Below, in pieces: positions 1 through 7,532 of a stretch of 19,935 nt of DNA. Each line of letters begins with the position of its first letter. The first letter of the stretch is position 1. The translations under genes and the position numbers were made by a program. This stretch comes from CAYNFT01 sp964396535 (lineage in GTDB: Bacteria; Chloroflexota; Dehalococcoidia; Dehalococcoidales; UBA2162): positions 1 through 19,935 of the forward strand of contig CAYNFT010000031.1 of NCBI GenBank assembly GCA_964396535.1. The letters are read 5' to 3'. The notes under the pieces were generated by a model that did not search any database, had not been told where the DNA came from, and was given only the letters and a program-made list of their open reading frames with translations.

Positions 1-2
1 GG

Positions 3-115
3 GTAGCTGCTGAGAGGAATGCTACTGGTATATTCAACATTGGAACCGGGTAAAGCACGAGTATAAATCAGCTAGCGGAAACAATCACTTTGCAGGAAAC
101 TACAGGAGAGGTTTA
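3..115 (+). pseudogene. Broken C-terminal remnant of an NAD-dependent nucleotide-sugar epimerase
   Basis: Reading from base 3 gives VAAERNATGIFNIGTG, a hallmark of the late part of SDR epimerases of the UDP-glucose 4-epimerase type. A TAA follows at 51-53 exactly where the family usually has K, R or E. The same frame then continues as STSINQLAETI (54-86), which is also typical of the family, so the stop interrupts a once-continuous gene; AAA to TAA would be enough. Homology fades near base 110, just before the next start codon, so the usual last 60 or so residues are absent. The gene is therefore both interrupted and truncated, and its 5' part lies outside the window. A sequencing error could explain the stop but not the missing C-terminus. 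The Shine-Dalgarno site of the next gene (104-111) lies inside this remnant. Confidence 0.7.
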
Positions 116-118
116 CAA

Positions 119-1402
119 ATGGCAATCAATACAACGGAGCAGATGACAAAGGTTAAGCGGGCATACGTCAAACAAATGGTCGTTATGGTGGTAGGCCTTG
201 GCTATGTTGGGTTACCATTAGCTGAGGCTTTCTCCCACCACTATAAAGTAATCGGTTATGACATGGATGACAAACGGGTACAGATGGTGAATTCTAGTAG
301 TAACGGCTTTCTAGCTACTGCTGATCCACAACAGATGAGAGAGGCCGATTTTATTATCATCGCTGTACCTACCCCGGTAACCAAAGCCAAAGAGCCAGAC
401 CTCTCCTATATTATTAATGCCAGCAGAACAGCTAGCCAAAATATGAAGCCTGGTTGCACCGTAATACTGGAATCAACTGTTTATCCTGGCGTCACGGAGG
501 AAATCGTCAAGTCAATCCTTGAGGAATCAGGGAAACAATGCGGAAAAGACTTCAAACTGGCCTACTGTCCGGAAAGGATTAACCCTGGTGATGATGAACA
601 TACTATTGATAAGTCCGTCAAAGTAATTGGTGGGATAGACGACGAGACCACTGAAAGTGTAGCCCAGTTATATGCTACAATCTGTGGTAGAGTTTTCAAG
701 GCAAAGAATATAAAGACAGCCGAAGCTGCCAAGGTGATAGAGAATGTCCAGCGTGATTTAAATATTGCCTTGGTTAACGAATTGAGTCTTATCTTCGAGC
801 GCCTCGGGCTCGATACCAAGGACGTGATGGATGCGGCTTCTACCAAATGGAACTTCCATCGCTATTCGCCAGGTATGGTTGGCGGCCATTGTATCCCGGT
901 CGACCCCTATTATCTGGTGTGTAAAGCCAAAGAACTGGGTTATGACGCCAGGGTAATCCTGGCTGGTAGAAGTATTAACGATTATATGCCAGTGCATGTT
1001 GCCCGGCTGGTCATGAAGGGACTGAATGACGTGGGCAAAGTAATTAAGGGGTCAAAGGTACTAATAATGGGATTGACCTATAAGGAAAATGTTCCCGATA
1101 CGAGAGAAACACCGGTCAAAGAGATGATAAAGGAACTTAATGAATATGGGGTAGAACTCTACGGCTTTGACCCCCTGATCAACGACATGGTGGCGGAGTT
1201 TGGTATTAGAACCGTCAACAACCTAGGAGAGTTGAAAGACATAGATTCCATCGTTCTTAGTGTTGGTCATAACGCCTTTCGTCAGATTAGCCTGAGTACC
1301 TTGAGGGCAATCATGGACCGCGATCCCGTGTTGATTGACGTGCGCAGTTTCTTCGATGCAGTCGAAGCCAGGCAAATAGGTTTTCACTACAGGAGTCTGT
1401 AA
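119..1402 (+). CDS. wbpA: Nucleotide-sugar dehydrogenase, probably UDP-GlcNAc to UDP-GlcNAcA (WbpA/TviB family)
   Basis: NAD-dependent four-electron oxidation of the C6 hydroxymethyl of a UDP-sugar to a uronic acid, in the cytoplasm. The 427-aa protein shows the Rossmann motif GLGYVGLP (G26, G28, G31), ESTVYPG from residue 118, the PERINPGD block, and the catalytic-cysteine block GGHCIPVDPYYL with C258. The STVYPG and PERINPGD forms are those of UDP-N-acetylhexosamine dehydrogenases rather than UDP-glucose dehydrogenase, and the neighbouring WbpB/D- and WbpE-like genes fit this. The ATG at 119 is preferred because AGGAGAGG (104-111) sits 7 nt upstream; it adds about 20 residues before the Rossmann fold. 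After the second beta strand (GYDMDDKRV) the protein reaches TADPQQMREADF about 15-18 residues sooner than family members do, so a loop appears deleted. Catalytic motifs are intact. The substrate is inferred from motifs and context. Confidence 0.9.
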   Translation: MAINTTEQMTKVKRAYVKQMVVMVVGLGYVGLPLAEAFSHHYKVIGYDMDDKRVQMVNSSSNGFLATADPQQMREADFIIIAVPTPVTKAKEPDLSYIINASRTASQNMKPGCTVILESTVYPGVTEEIVKSILEESGKQCGKDFKLAYCPERINPGDDEHTIDKSVKVIGGIDDETTESVAQLYATICGRVFKAKNIKTAEAAKVIENVQRDLNIALVNELSLIFERLGLDTKDVMDAASTKWNFHRYSPGMVGGHCIPVDPYYLVCKAKELGYDARVILAGRSINDYMPVHVARLVMKGLNDVGKVIKGSKVLIMGLTYKENVPDTRETPVKEMIKELNEYGVELYGFDPLINDMVAEFGIRTVNNLGELKDIDSIVLSVGHNAFRQISLSTLRAIMDRDPVLIDVRSFFDAVEARQIGFHYRSL

Positions 1403-1464
1403 GTATTTGGTTGTAACAGTCCTGCTGAGATAGGGTATGGTATTGTCTAGATATTATCAGGGTA

Positions 1465-3066
1465 ATGATGGATAAGAATATAGCTGTTATCGGTGGTGGG
1501 CGCTGGGGTCAGAATCTCATTCGTAACTTCGCTGGATTGGGTGCTCTTCATACCATCTGCGATAGTAATGTTAATGCTCTGAAGGATTTTAAAGCCCTGT
1601 ACCCGGATGTTCACCTACAGGAAAACTTTGGTTCAATATTGGCTAGCAGGGAAATAAAGGGCGTGGTAATATCCACACCGGCAGTACGCCACTTTCAAAT
1701 GGCCAAAGAAGCTTTGCTGGCCGATAAAGATGTTTTCGTTGAAAAGCCCTTATCTTTATTGGTACAGGATGGGGAAGAGCTCGTCAATCTGGCAAAAAAG
1801 AGAAACAAGATTCTCATGGTGGGTCACGTTTTGGTATATCATCCTGCTGTGGTCAAGTTAAAGGAGCTTGTGGACAGCGGGAAAATAGGAAAACTACAGT
1901 ATATCTATTCTAACCGCCTGAACCTTGGAATGTTTCGAACCGAGGAAAACATTTTATGGAGTTTTGCTCCCCACGATATATCGGTTATTCTATTGTTACT
2001 TAATGAAATGCCTTGGGAAGTATCGGCTCATGGTGGCTATTATCTTCATGAAGACATAGCCGATATTACCACTTCCTCGCTATGCTTTGCTAGCGGAGTT
2101 AAAACCCATGTATTCGTTAGTTGGCTGCATCCTTATAAGGAGCAGAAACTGGTAGTCATTGGTGACAGAGCAATGGCGGTCTTTGATGATGTGGAGCCAG
2201 TAGACAAGCTTCGACTTTACGAGCATAGTATAGAATGGATAGCGCGGGCTCCGGTTCCAAATAAACATGAGGCAAAACCGGTTGAATTCGATATGAAGGA
2301 GCCACTTAAGGTAGAGTGCCAGCACTTTATTGACTGTATCCAGTCAAGACAGACGCCCAAAACGCACGGTGAGAGTGCTCTGCAGGTCCTACGTATTCTA
2401 GATGCCTGCCAGAGGTCGCTTAACGCCCATGGAAAAGTCATCACTTTTGAAAAAGGTAATGGAGAATATTTCGTTCACGAGGAATACTTCGCTCACGAGA
2501 CAAGTCTGGTAGAAAGCCCAAGCAATATCGGTAAAGGTACCAAAATCTGGCACTTCTGCCATATTATGCCTGGAGTAACCATTGGTGAGAACTGTACACT
2601 TGGGCAAAATATCTTTGTCGGCAATAATGTAACTATCGGCAATAATGTCAAAATTGAGAACAATGTCTCCGTCTTTGACGGAGTTACTCTTGAAGATGAT
2701 GTCTTCTGCGGGCCGTCCTGTGTTTTTACCAATGTCAAGAGCCCACGCAGTAATATATCACAACACGGCAGCTTCACTGCAACCTTGGTGAAGCGTGGGG
2801 CGACTATCGGGGCTAATGCAACTATCGTCTGCGGCAATACTATAGGCAGTTACTCATTCATCGGTGCTGGTGCTGTAGTTACCAGAGATATGCCCGACTA
2901 CGCGCTGGTCTACGGCAACCCGGCGGAGATACACGGCTGGGTCTGTCGGTGTGGAAGTAAGCTGGTCTTCGGCCTGGATAACTCAGCCCAGTGCCCCGAA
3001 TGCGGGGAAAGATATCAAAAGCTGGGGCAAGATGAGATAGTCTATCGTGGAGATGTGGCAAAATAA
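1465..3066 (+). CDS. Fused Gfo/Idh/MocA oxidoreductase and left-handed beta-helix N-acetyltransferase (WbpB-WbpD type)
   Basis: A 533-aa two-enzyme fusion. Residues 1 to about 335 are a Gfo/Idh/MocA dehydrogenase: nucleotide motif GGGRWG (10-15), EKP (93-95), and the APHDIS block with a candidate catalytic histidine. By homology to WbpB/WlbA it oxidises C3 of UDP-GlcNAcA to the 3-keto sugar. From about residue 350 there is a hexapeptide-repeat beta-helix (IGKGTKIWHF, then imperfect repeats such as VTIGEN, VTIGNN, ATIGAN), as in WbpD/WlbB, which N-acetylates the 3-amino sugar made by the next gene's product. The C-terminus is a small zinc ribbon with C494, C496, C510 and C513. Two adjacent ATGs (1465 and 1468) can start it, behind a weak AGGG. 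Its stop overlaps the next start (TAATG), suggesting translational coupling. The fold assignments are firm; the substrate is inferred from the operon. Confidence 0.92.
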   Translation: MMDKNIAVIGGGRWGQNLIRNFAGLGALHTICDSNVNALKDFKALYPDVHLQENFGSILASREIKGVVISTPAVRHFQMAKEALLADKDVFVEKPLSLLVQDGEELVNLAKKRNKILMVGHVLVYHPAVVKLKELVDSGKIGKLQYIYSNRLNLGMFRTEENILWSFAPHDISVILLLLNEMPWEVSAHGGYYLHEDIADITTSSLCFASGVKTHVFVSWLHPYKEQKLVVIGDRAMAVFDDVEPVDKLRLYEHSIEWIARAPVPNKHEAKPVEFDMKEPLKVECQHFIDCIQSRQTPKTHGESALQVLRILDACQRSLNAHGKVITFEKGNGEYFVHEEYFAHETSLVESPSNIGKGTKIWHFCHIMPGVTIGENCTLGQNIFVGNNVTIGNNVKIENNVSVFDGVTLEDDVFCGPSCVFTNVKSPRSNISQHGSFTATLVKRGATIGANATIVCGNTIGSYSFIGAGAVVTRDMPDYALVYGNPAEIHGWVCRCGSKLVFGLDNSAQCPECGERYQKLGQDEIVYRGDVAK

Positions 3067-4220
3067 TGCCTATTCCAATGACTGACCTCAAAACCCAGTA
3101 TGCCTCAATAAAGGGCGAAGTTGATGCTGCTATTCAACAGGTTATCGAGTCAGGTCGATTCATCCTTGGCCCCGAGGTGGAAGCATTTGAAAAGGAGATG
3201 GCATCATATTGTGGTGCGAAGTTTGCCATTGGTGTTGCCTCAGGAACCGACGCCTTAATTCTTAGCTTGATTGCCTGCGGTGTAAAACCTGGTGACGAAG
3301 TAATTACCAGCCCCTTTACTTTTATAGCCACCGCCGAAGCGATAACTCAGTGTAATGCTGTGCCAGTATTCGTTGATATTGACGAGCGGACTTATAATAT
3401 AGACCCGGCTCAGATTGAAGCAAAGATTACTTCCAAAACTCGAGCGATAATCCCTGTCCATCTGTATGGGCAGCCAGCCAAAATGGAGGCTGTTCTGGAG
3501 CTATGTAATAGATATAATCTCAAAATCATTGAAGACTGTGCCCAAGCTCTAGGAGCGGAATACAAAGACAAGAAGGTTGGTTCGATAGGCGATACTGGCT
3601 GTCTCAGCTTCTTTCCTGCCAAGAATCTCGGAGCTTACGGAGATGGAGGAATGGTGGTCACCAGTGATTCGCAGATCGCTGAAGTAGTGCAAACCTTACG
3701 GCAACACGGCTCCAGAACTAGCTATTATCATATCATGCCTGGCTTTAATAGCCGCCTTGATGCCCTCCAGGCGGCGATACTCAGGGTTAAACTAAAGTAC
3801 CTGGATAATTGGAATAACTTGCGGCGGCAGAAAGCTTCGTTATACACTCAGCTACTAAGCGAGATAGATGGTATTGAGCCTCCCTACATTGCTGAGCATG
3901 TTAAGCCATCAGCAAACTACTATACGATTCGCCTGCGCAACCGCAGTATAGACCGGAATAAATTACGCGAATATCTAGGCTCAATGGGCATCGATACTGC
4001 CGTTTATTATCCTTTGTCCTTACACCTACAGGAGGCGTACATACCCTTGGGCTACAAGCCTGGTGATTTTCCAGAGAGCGAGCTGGCTCAAGAGCAGGTT
4101 CTCTCGCTGCCCATGTTCCCAGAACTAAGCCAGGAACAAATAGTGGAAGTGGTAAATGGAATTGAGGGGTTTATAAGCAAGTATCGCAGAAACATGTACA
4201 TAACTGGGAAAGTGGAATGA
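3066..4220 (+). CDS. wbpE: DegT/DnrJ/EryC1 (WbpE-like) PLP-dependent sugar aminotransferase
   Basis: PLP-dependent aminotransferase of 384 aa. By family and position it transfers an amino group from glutamate to C3 of the 3-keto UDP-sugar made by the preceding oxidoreductase domain. Visible family motifs are ASGTDALILSL (cofactor phosphate binding), PFTFIATAEA, EDCAQALGA, and FPAKNLGAYGDGG, where K186 is the expected Schiff-base lysine. The N-terminal sequence MPIPMTDLKTQY is typical of WbpE/WlbC/SpsC-like members. Its ATG overlaps the upstream TAA by one base and its TGA is shared with the next gene's ATG (ATGA), so it sits in a coupled run of genes. It resembles the second DegT gene at 6388 only at family level, so the two probably serve different sugars. 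Confidence 0.9.
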   Translation: MPIPMTDLKTQYASIKGEVDAAIQQVIESGRFILGPEVEAFEKEMASYCGAKFAIGVASGTDALILSLIACGVKPGDEVITSPFTFIATAEAITQCNAVPVFVDIDERTYNIDPAQIEAKITSKTRAIIPVHLYGQPAKMEAVLELCNRYNLKIIEDCAQALGAEYKDKKVGSIGDTGCLSFFPAKNLGAYGDGGMVVTSDSQIAEVVQTLRQHGSRTSYYHIMPGFNSRLDALQAAILRVKLKYLDNWNNLRRQKASLYTQLLSEIDGIEPPYIAEHVKPSANYYTIRLRNRSIDRNKLREYLGSMGIDTAVYYPLSLHLQEAYIPLGYKPGDFPESELAQEQVLSLPMFPELSQEQIVEVVNGIEGFISKYRRNMYITGKVE

Positions 4221-5332
4221 AAATATGTTATATTGCTGACGCACCAAGCATCCATACCCGGAAATGGATGCAATACTTTACCGATAAAGGCCATGAGGTT
4301 CACCTGATTTCTTATATTCCGTTGAAAAACGGCGATATCGGCAAGGCAAAACTGCATAGGCTTAAGGGATTCCCTCTACAAGTAAGAGGAGCATCTTTTG
4401 CGATTAATCTGGTCATGTACGCAATTCAAGTTAGAAAACTGATAAAGAAAATCAATCCAGATATCCTTCATGCTCACTACATTACAGATAATGGCCTTTT
4501 GGGAATGATTAGCGGGTTTCACCCTCTTGTGTTAAGTGCCTGGGGTTCTGACATACTGATTGACCCAAAACGATTTCCCCTTCTCGCCCCCCTTATTAAA
4601 TATACACTCAAGAAGGCAGACTTGATAACAAGTGATGGAAACAATACAATCGAAGAAATAAAGAGGTCGTATAAACGTTCAGGTAAGTATGAGGTTATCA
4701 TACCGGGAGTAGATAGTCATAAATTCACTCCAGAACGGAGGGACGAAGGGTTAAGGCAAAAACTAGGTGTGGACGATTCCTCATTGATAGTATCCACCCG
4801 ATTTCTAAGACCAATTTATGATTTGGAAACACTTATCAGAGCTATACCCCTGGTTCTACGAACTATTCCTGAGGCAAAGTTTATCATCATCGGTGAAGGA
4901 GAGCAGAAAGAGTATTTGGAGGAAATGGCGCGTTCACTGCATGTTCTGGACAGTATAATTTTCTTGGGGAATGTTCCACATGAGGAACTTCCTCACTACC
5001 TGGCTACTGCTGATATCTACGTTTCTACATCTCTTTCTGATACCATTGCTATCAGCACGTTGGAAGCCATGGCTTGTGGTCCAGCCCCGGTTGTCACCGA
5101 TGTCGGTGATATTAGAAAATGGGTACAAAACGGAGAGAACGGATTCGTTATACCCGTCCAGAGACCAGACTTATTAGCGGAGAGGGTTGTATACCTGATA
5201 AAGAATAAGGAACTAAGGCAAAAAATGGCTGAAATTAACTGTCAACTTATTGAGCAAAGAGCGGATTACGAAAAAGAAATGGCAAGAGCAGAGAAACTGT
5301 ATGAAGAATTGATAAGGGGAAGGCAAAGATGA
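4217..5332 (+). CDS. GT4-family glycosyltransferase
   Basis: Probable cytoplasmic GT-B retaining glycosyltransferase that adds one sugar to the lipid-linked repeat unit; donor and acceptor cannot be read from the sequence. The 371-aa protein begins MKICYIADAPSIHTRKWMQY, a common N-terminal signature of GT4 enzymes in polysaccharide clusters (SIHTRKW). A linker ending VIIPGVD leads into the C-terminal nucleotide-binding half, with IIGEGEQKEYLEE and STLEAMACG. The usual E-x7-E motif is D275-x7-E283, a substitution also known in other members. The start overlaps the upstream stop by 4 nt (ATGA), and its own stop overlaps the next start the same way. No transmembrane segment is evident. Confidence 0.88.
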   Translation: MKICYIADAPSIHTRKWMQYFTDKGHEVHLISYIPLKNGDIGKAKLHRLKGFPLQVRGASFAINLVMYAIQVRKLIKKINPDILHAHYITDNGLLGMISGFHPLVLSAWGSDILIDPKRFPLLAPLIKYTLKKADLITSDGNNTIEEIKRSYKRSGKYEVIIPGVDSHKFTPERRDEGLRQKLGVDDSSLIVSTRFLRPIYDLETLIRAIPLVLRTIPEAKFIIIGEGEQKEYLEEMARSLHVLDSIIFLGNVPHEELPHYLATADIYVSTSLSDTIAISTLEAMACGPAPVVTDVGDIRKWVQNGENGFVIPVQRPDLLAERVVYLIKNKELRQKMAEINCQLIEQRADYEKEMARAEKLYEELIRGRQR

Positions 5333-6348
5333 AAATACTAATAACCGGTGGTGGGGGATTTATAGGTACAGCATTGGCCGAAAGGCTCGTTAAGGATAAC
5401 GAGGTAGTGCTGTTAGATAGAGACTTCGAGCATAACGCTTTCGCCTTTTCTGACCTGAAAAACAGCAAGAATATCCAACTAGTAGAGGCTGATATTTTGG
5501 ACGCGGAGAAAGTGGCGAAGACCGCTCAGGACGCTCAAATAGTGGTGCATATGGCAGCAATGGTTGGTGTACAAGAGGTTATTCATAATGCCTTATACAC
5601 CCTTGATGTCAACTACAGTGGTACTTCTCATTTGTTGAAAGCAATTTCGGAATACTCATGCTGTGAACGCATGATCTTTTTCTCCACGAGTGAGGTCTTC
5701 GGGTCAAATGCTTTCAGAATTGCCGAGAATGGTAATTCAGTTCTTTCCTCGATTCAAGATGTAAGGTGGTGCTATTGCATTAGCAAGCTGGCGGCAGAGC
5801 ATCTGGCCTTTAATTATTTCCGTCAGAAAGGCATGCCGGTGGTGGTGATTCGCCCGTTCAATGTCTTTGGCCCTAGGCGGATTGGCGACCACGTTATACT
5901 ACGGTTCATACTGAAGGCTCTTAGGAACGAGGACTTAGTGATTTACGGTGATGGAACACAAATCAGGGCTTGGTGTTATATTGACGACTTTTGTAACGCC
6001 TTAATGAAATGTATCGAACTCCCTCAGACTATAGGACAGGCTTTCAATATTGGTAATCCTCGTAATACCTTGACTGTCTATGAACTTGCTAAGAAAGTAG
6101 TATTCCTTTGTGGCTCTAAGTCAAAGTTTGTCTTCGAAGCACCTGATTTTGCCGATATCGATATACGGGTACCTAACACTTCTAAAGCAAGAGAGATGCT
6201 GGGCTTTGTTCCTGAGACCGAATTAGAAGAGGGCCTGTCTAAGACGATAGAATGGGTTAAAAAACATATAGATGAACTTAGTCCGCGGGTAGAAGGTGAG
6301 AATGGTCTTCATTCAGTTGATAGACTAGTGCGGAAGAAACAAGTTTAA
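5329..6348 (+). CDS. SDR-family NAD-dependent nucleotide-sugar epimerase/dehydratase
   Basis: Extended short-chain dehydrogenase of 339 aa acting on an NDP-sugar in the cytoplasm. It has the Rossmann motif TGGGGFIG (6-13), MAAMVGVQEV, a catalytic S/T region STSEVFG (119-125), the YxxxK pair Y149/K153, RPFNVFGPRR, and a C-terminal sugar-binding half with AFNIGNPRNTLTVYELA and TSKAREMLGF. The overall pattern is that of UDP-glucose 4-epimerases and UDP-glucuronate decarboxylases; 4-epimerase, decarboxylase and dehydratase activities cannot be told apart by eye. The last 30 or so residues extend past the usual end. AAGGGGAAGG upstream is a good ribosome binding site, and the start overlaps the previous stop (ATGA). 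A 39-bp gap separates it from the next aminotransferase, to which it may supply substrate. Confidence 0.85.
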   Translation: MKILITGGGGFIGTALAERLVKDNEVVLLDRDFEHNAFAFSDLKNSKNIQLVEADILDAEKVAKTAQDAQIVVHMAAMVGVQEVIHNALYTLDVNYSGTSHLLKAISEYSCCERMIFFSTSEVFGSNAFRIAENGNSVLSSIQDVRWCYCISKLAAEHLAFNYFRQKGMPVVVIRPFNVFGPRRIGDHVILRFILKALRNEDLVIYGDGTQIRAWCYIDDFCNALMKCIELPQTIGQAFNIGNPRNTLTVYELAKKVVFLCGSKSKFVFEAPDFADIDIRVPNTSKAREMLGFVPETELEEGLSKTIEWVKKHIDELSPRVEGENGLHSVDRLVRKKQV

Positions 6349-6387
6349 GGAATAGTTTCAACCGAAATAATAGAAGGTAATAATAAA

Positions 6388-7524
6388 ATGAATGAGTGGA
6401 AAATCCCCCTGTTTAAAATATATTGGGATGAAGAAGATATCCGTATGGTATCGGAAACCATAAGACGGGGTACGTACTGGGCAACGGGACCTGAAATCGA
6501 CGAGTTTGAAAAGCAACTTTCCGAATATCTTGGGGTAAAATATTGTGTGGCTTTTAATTCAGGGACTTCAGCACTTCATTCTGCTCTTGAAGCCTATGAG
6601 ATAGGGCATGGAGATGAGGTTATTGTACCTTCCTTTACCTTCATCGCCACTGCCAATGCCCCCCTATTCGTCGGAGCTAAACCTGTCTTCGCTGATATCG
6701 AAGAAGCAACGTTTGGTTTGGACCCGGATGACGTAAGAAAAAGAATCAACGCCAGAACAAAAGCCATCATTCCCGTCCATTTTGCTGGCTCTCCCTGCAT
6801 GATTGAAGAACTAAAGGAAATAGCCAAGGATTATAGTTTGATACTCATTGAGGATGCTGCCGAAGCGCTGGGAGCCAGCGCTAACGGCAGGCAGGTTGGC
6901 AGCATTGGGGATGCCGCTATTCTAAGCTTTTGTCAGAATAAGATAATCACTACCGGCGAAGGTGGAGCAGTGGTGACAAACTCTGATGGAATATATGAAA
7001 AACTGCGGTTACTGCGTTCCCATGGCAGGGCTGAAACCACTAACTACTTTTCGTCAGTAGTGCCTCTGGACTATATAACCCTGGGCTATAATTTCAGAAT
7101 ATCAAGTATTCTAGCGGCACTGGGTATAGCTCAATTACACAAGATAGAGCACGTCATCAACTTAAGGCATAGCCATGCAGACTACATGCGACAAAAACTC
7201 TCAAAAATAGAGGGAATCTTGGTACCCCAAGTTCCCGAAGGATACAAGCATGTTTATCAGATGTACCCCATTATCATCAAAGAAGGTAAGTTTGTTAGAG
7301 ACCGCCTACAGGCATACCTAGCCGAGAAAGGTGTAATGACCAAAGTGTATTTTGAACCGATTCATCTTAGCCAGTTCTATCAAAAGACTTTTGGCTATCG
7401 AGGTGGTGAACTGCCGGTTACTGAAAAGGTTTCTGAATCCATCCTCTCTTTACCAATGTACCCGACTCTTACCGAAGGGGAAATGGATTATGTGGCACAT
7501 ACCATTAAAGAATTCTTCTGTTAG
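6388..7524 (+). CDS. DegT/DnrJ/EryC1 sugar aminotransferase (second copy, perosamine-synthase-like)
   Basis: PLP-dependent aminotransferase of 378 aa. Motifs are FNSGTSALHSALEA, PSFTFIATANAPLFVGAKP, EDAAEALGAS, and CQNKIITTGEGGA with K185 as the probable Schiff-base lysine. The N-terminus (IPLFKIYWDEEDIRMV...GTYWATGPEIDEFE) resembles 4-keto-sugar aminotransferases such as perosamine synthases or PglE-like enzymes, so a 4-amino sugar is a reasonable guess; no 4,6-dehydratase that would supply the keto sugar is visible in the window. GAAGG lies before the ATG. The last 74 codons recur at 8568-8789, beyond the next gene. The stop codon is immediately followed by, and partly overlaps, the Shine-Dalgarno site of the FemAB-like gene. 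Confidence 0.9.
   Translation: MNEWKIPLFKIYWDEEDIRMVSETIRRGTYWATGPEIDEFEKQLSEYLGVKYCVAFNSGTSALHSALEAYEIGHGDEVIVPSFTFIATANAPLFVGAKPVFADIEEATFGLDPDDVRKRINARTKAIIPVHFAGSPCMIEELKEIAKDYSLILIEDAAEALGASANGRQVGSIGDAAILSFCQNKIITTGEGGAVVTNSDGIYEKLRLLRSHGRAETTNYFSSVVPLDYITLGYNFRISSILAALGIAQLHKIEHVINLRHSHADYMRQKLSKIEGILVPQVPEGYKHVYQMYPIIIKEGKFVRDRLQAYLAEKGVMTKVYFEPIHLSQFYQKTFGYRGGELPVTEKVSESILSLPMYPTLTEGEMDYVAHTIKEFFC
7298..7519 (+). repeat. Direct repeat, copy 1 (3' end of the second DegT gene)
   Basis: Aligns without gaps to 8568-8789 at an offset of 1270 bp. Bases 7336-7440 are identical over 105 bp, and 7336-7490 differ at only two sites (7441 and 7464). On either side, 7298-7335 and 7491-7519 differ at about one base in four while keeping the reading frame and most of the protein sequence. 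The FemAB-like gene lies between the two copies. Confidence 0.95.
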
Positions 7525-7532
7525 GAGGTAAG

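Noticed and set aside
42..66. Sequence near GGGTAAAGCACGAG that recalls a cyclic-di-GMP riboswitch fragment
   Set aside because: The paired stems and conserved core are absent, and the stretch is explained by the epimerase remnant.
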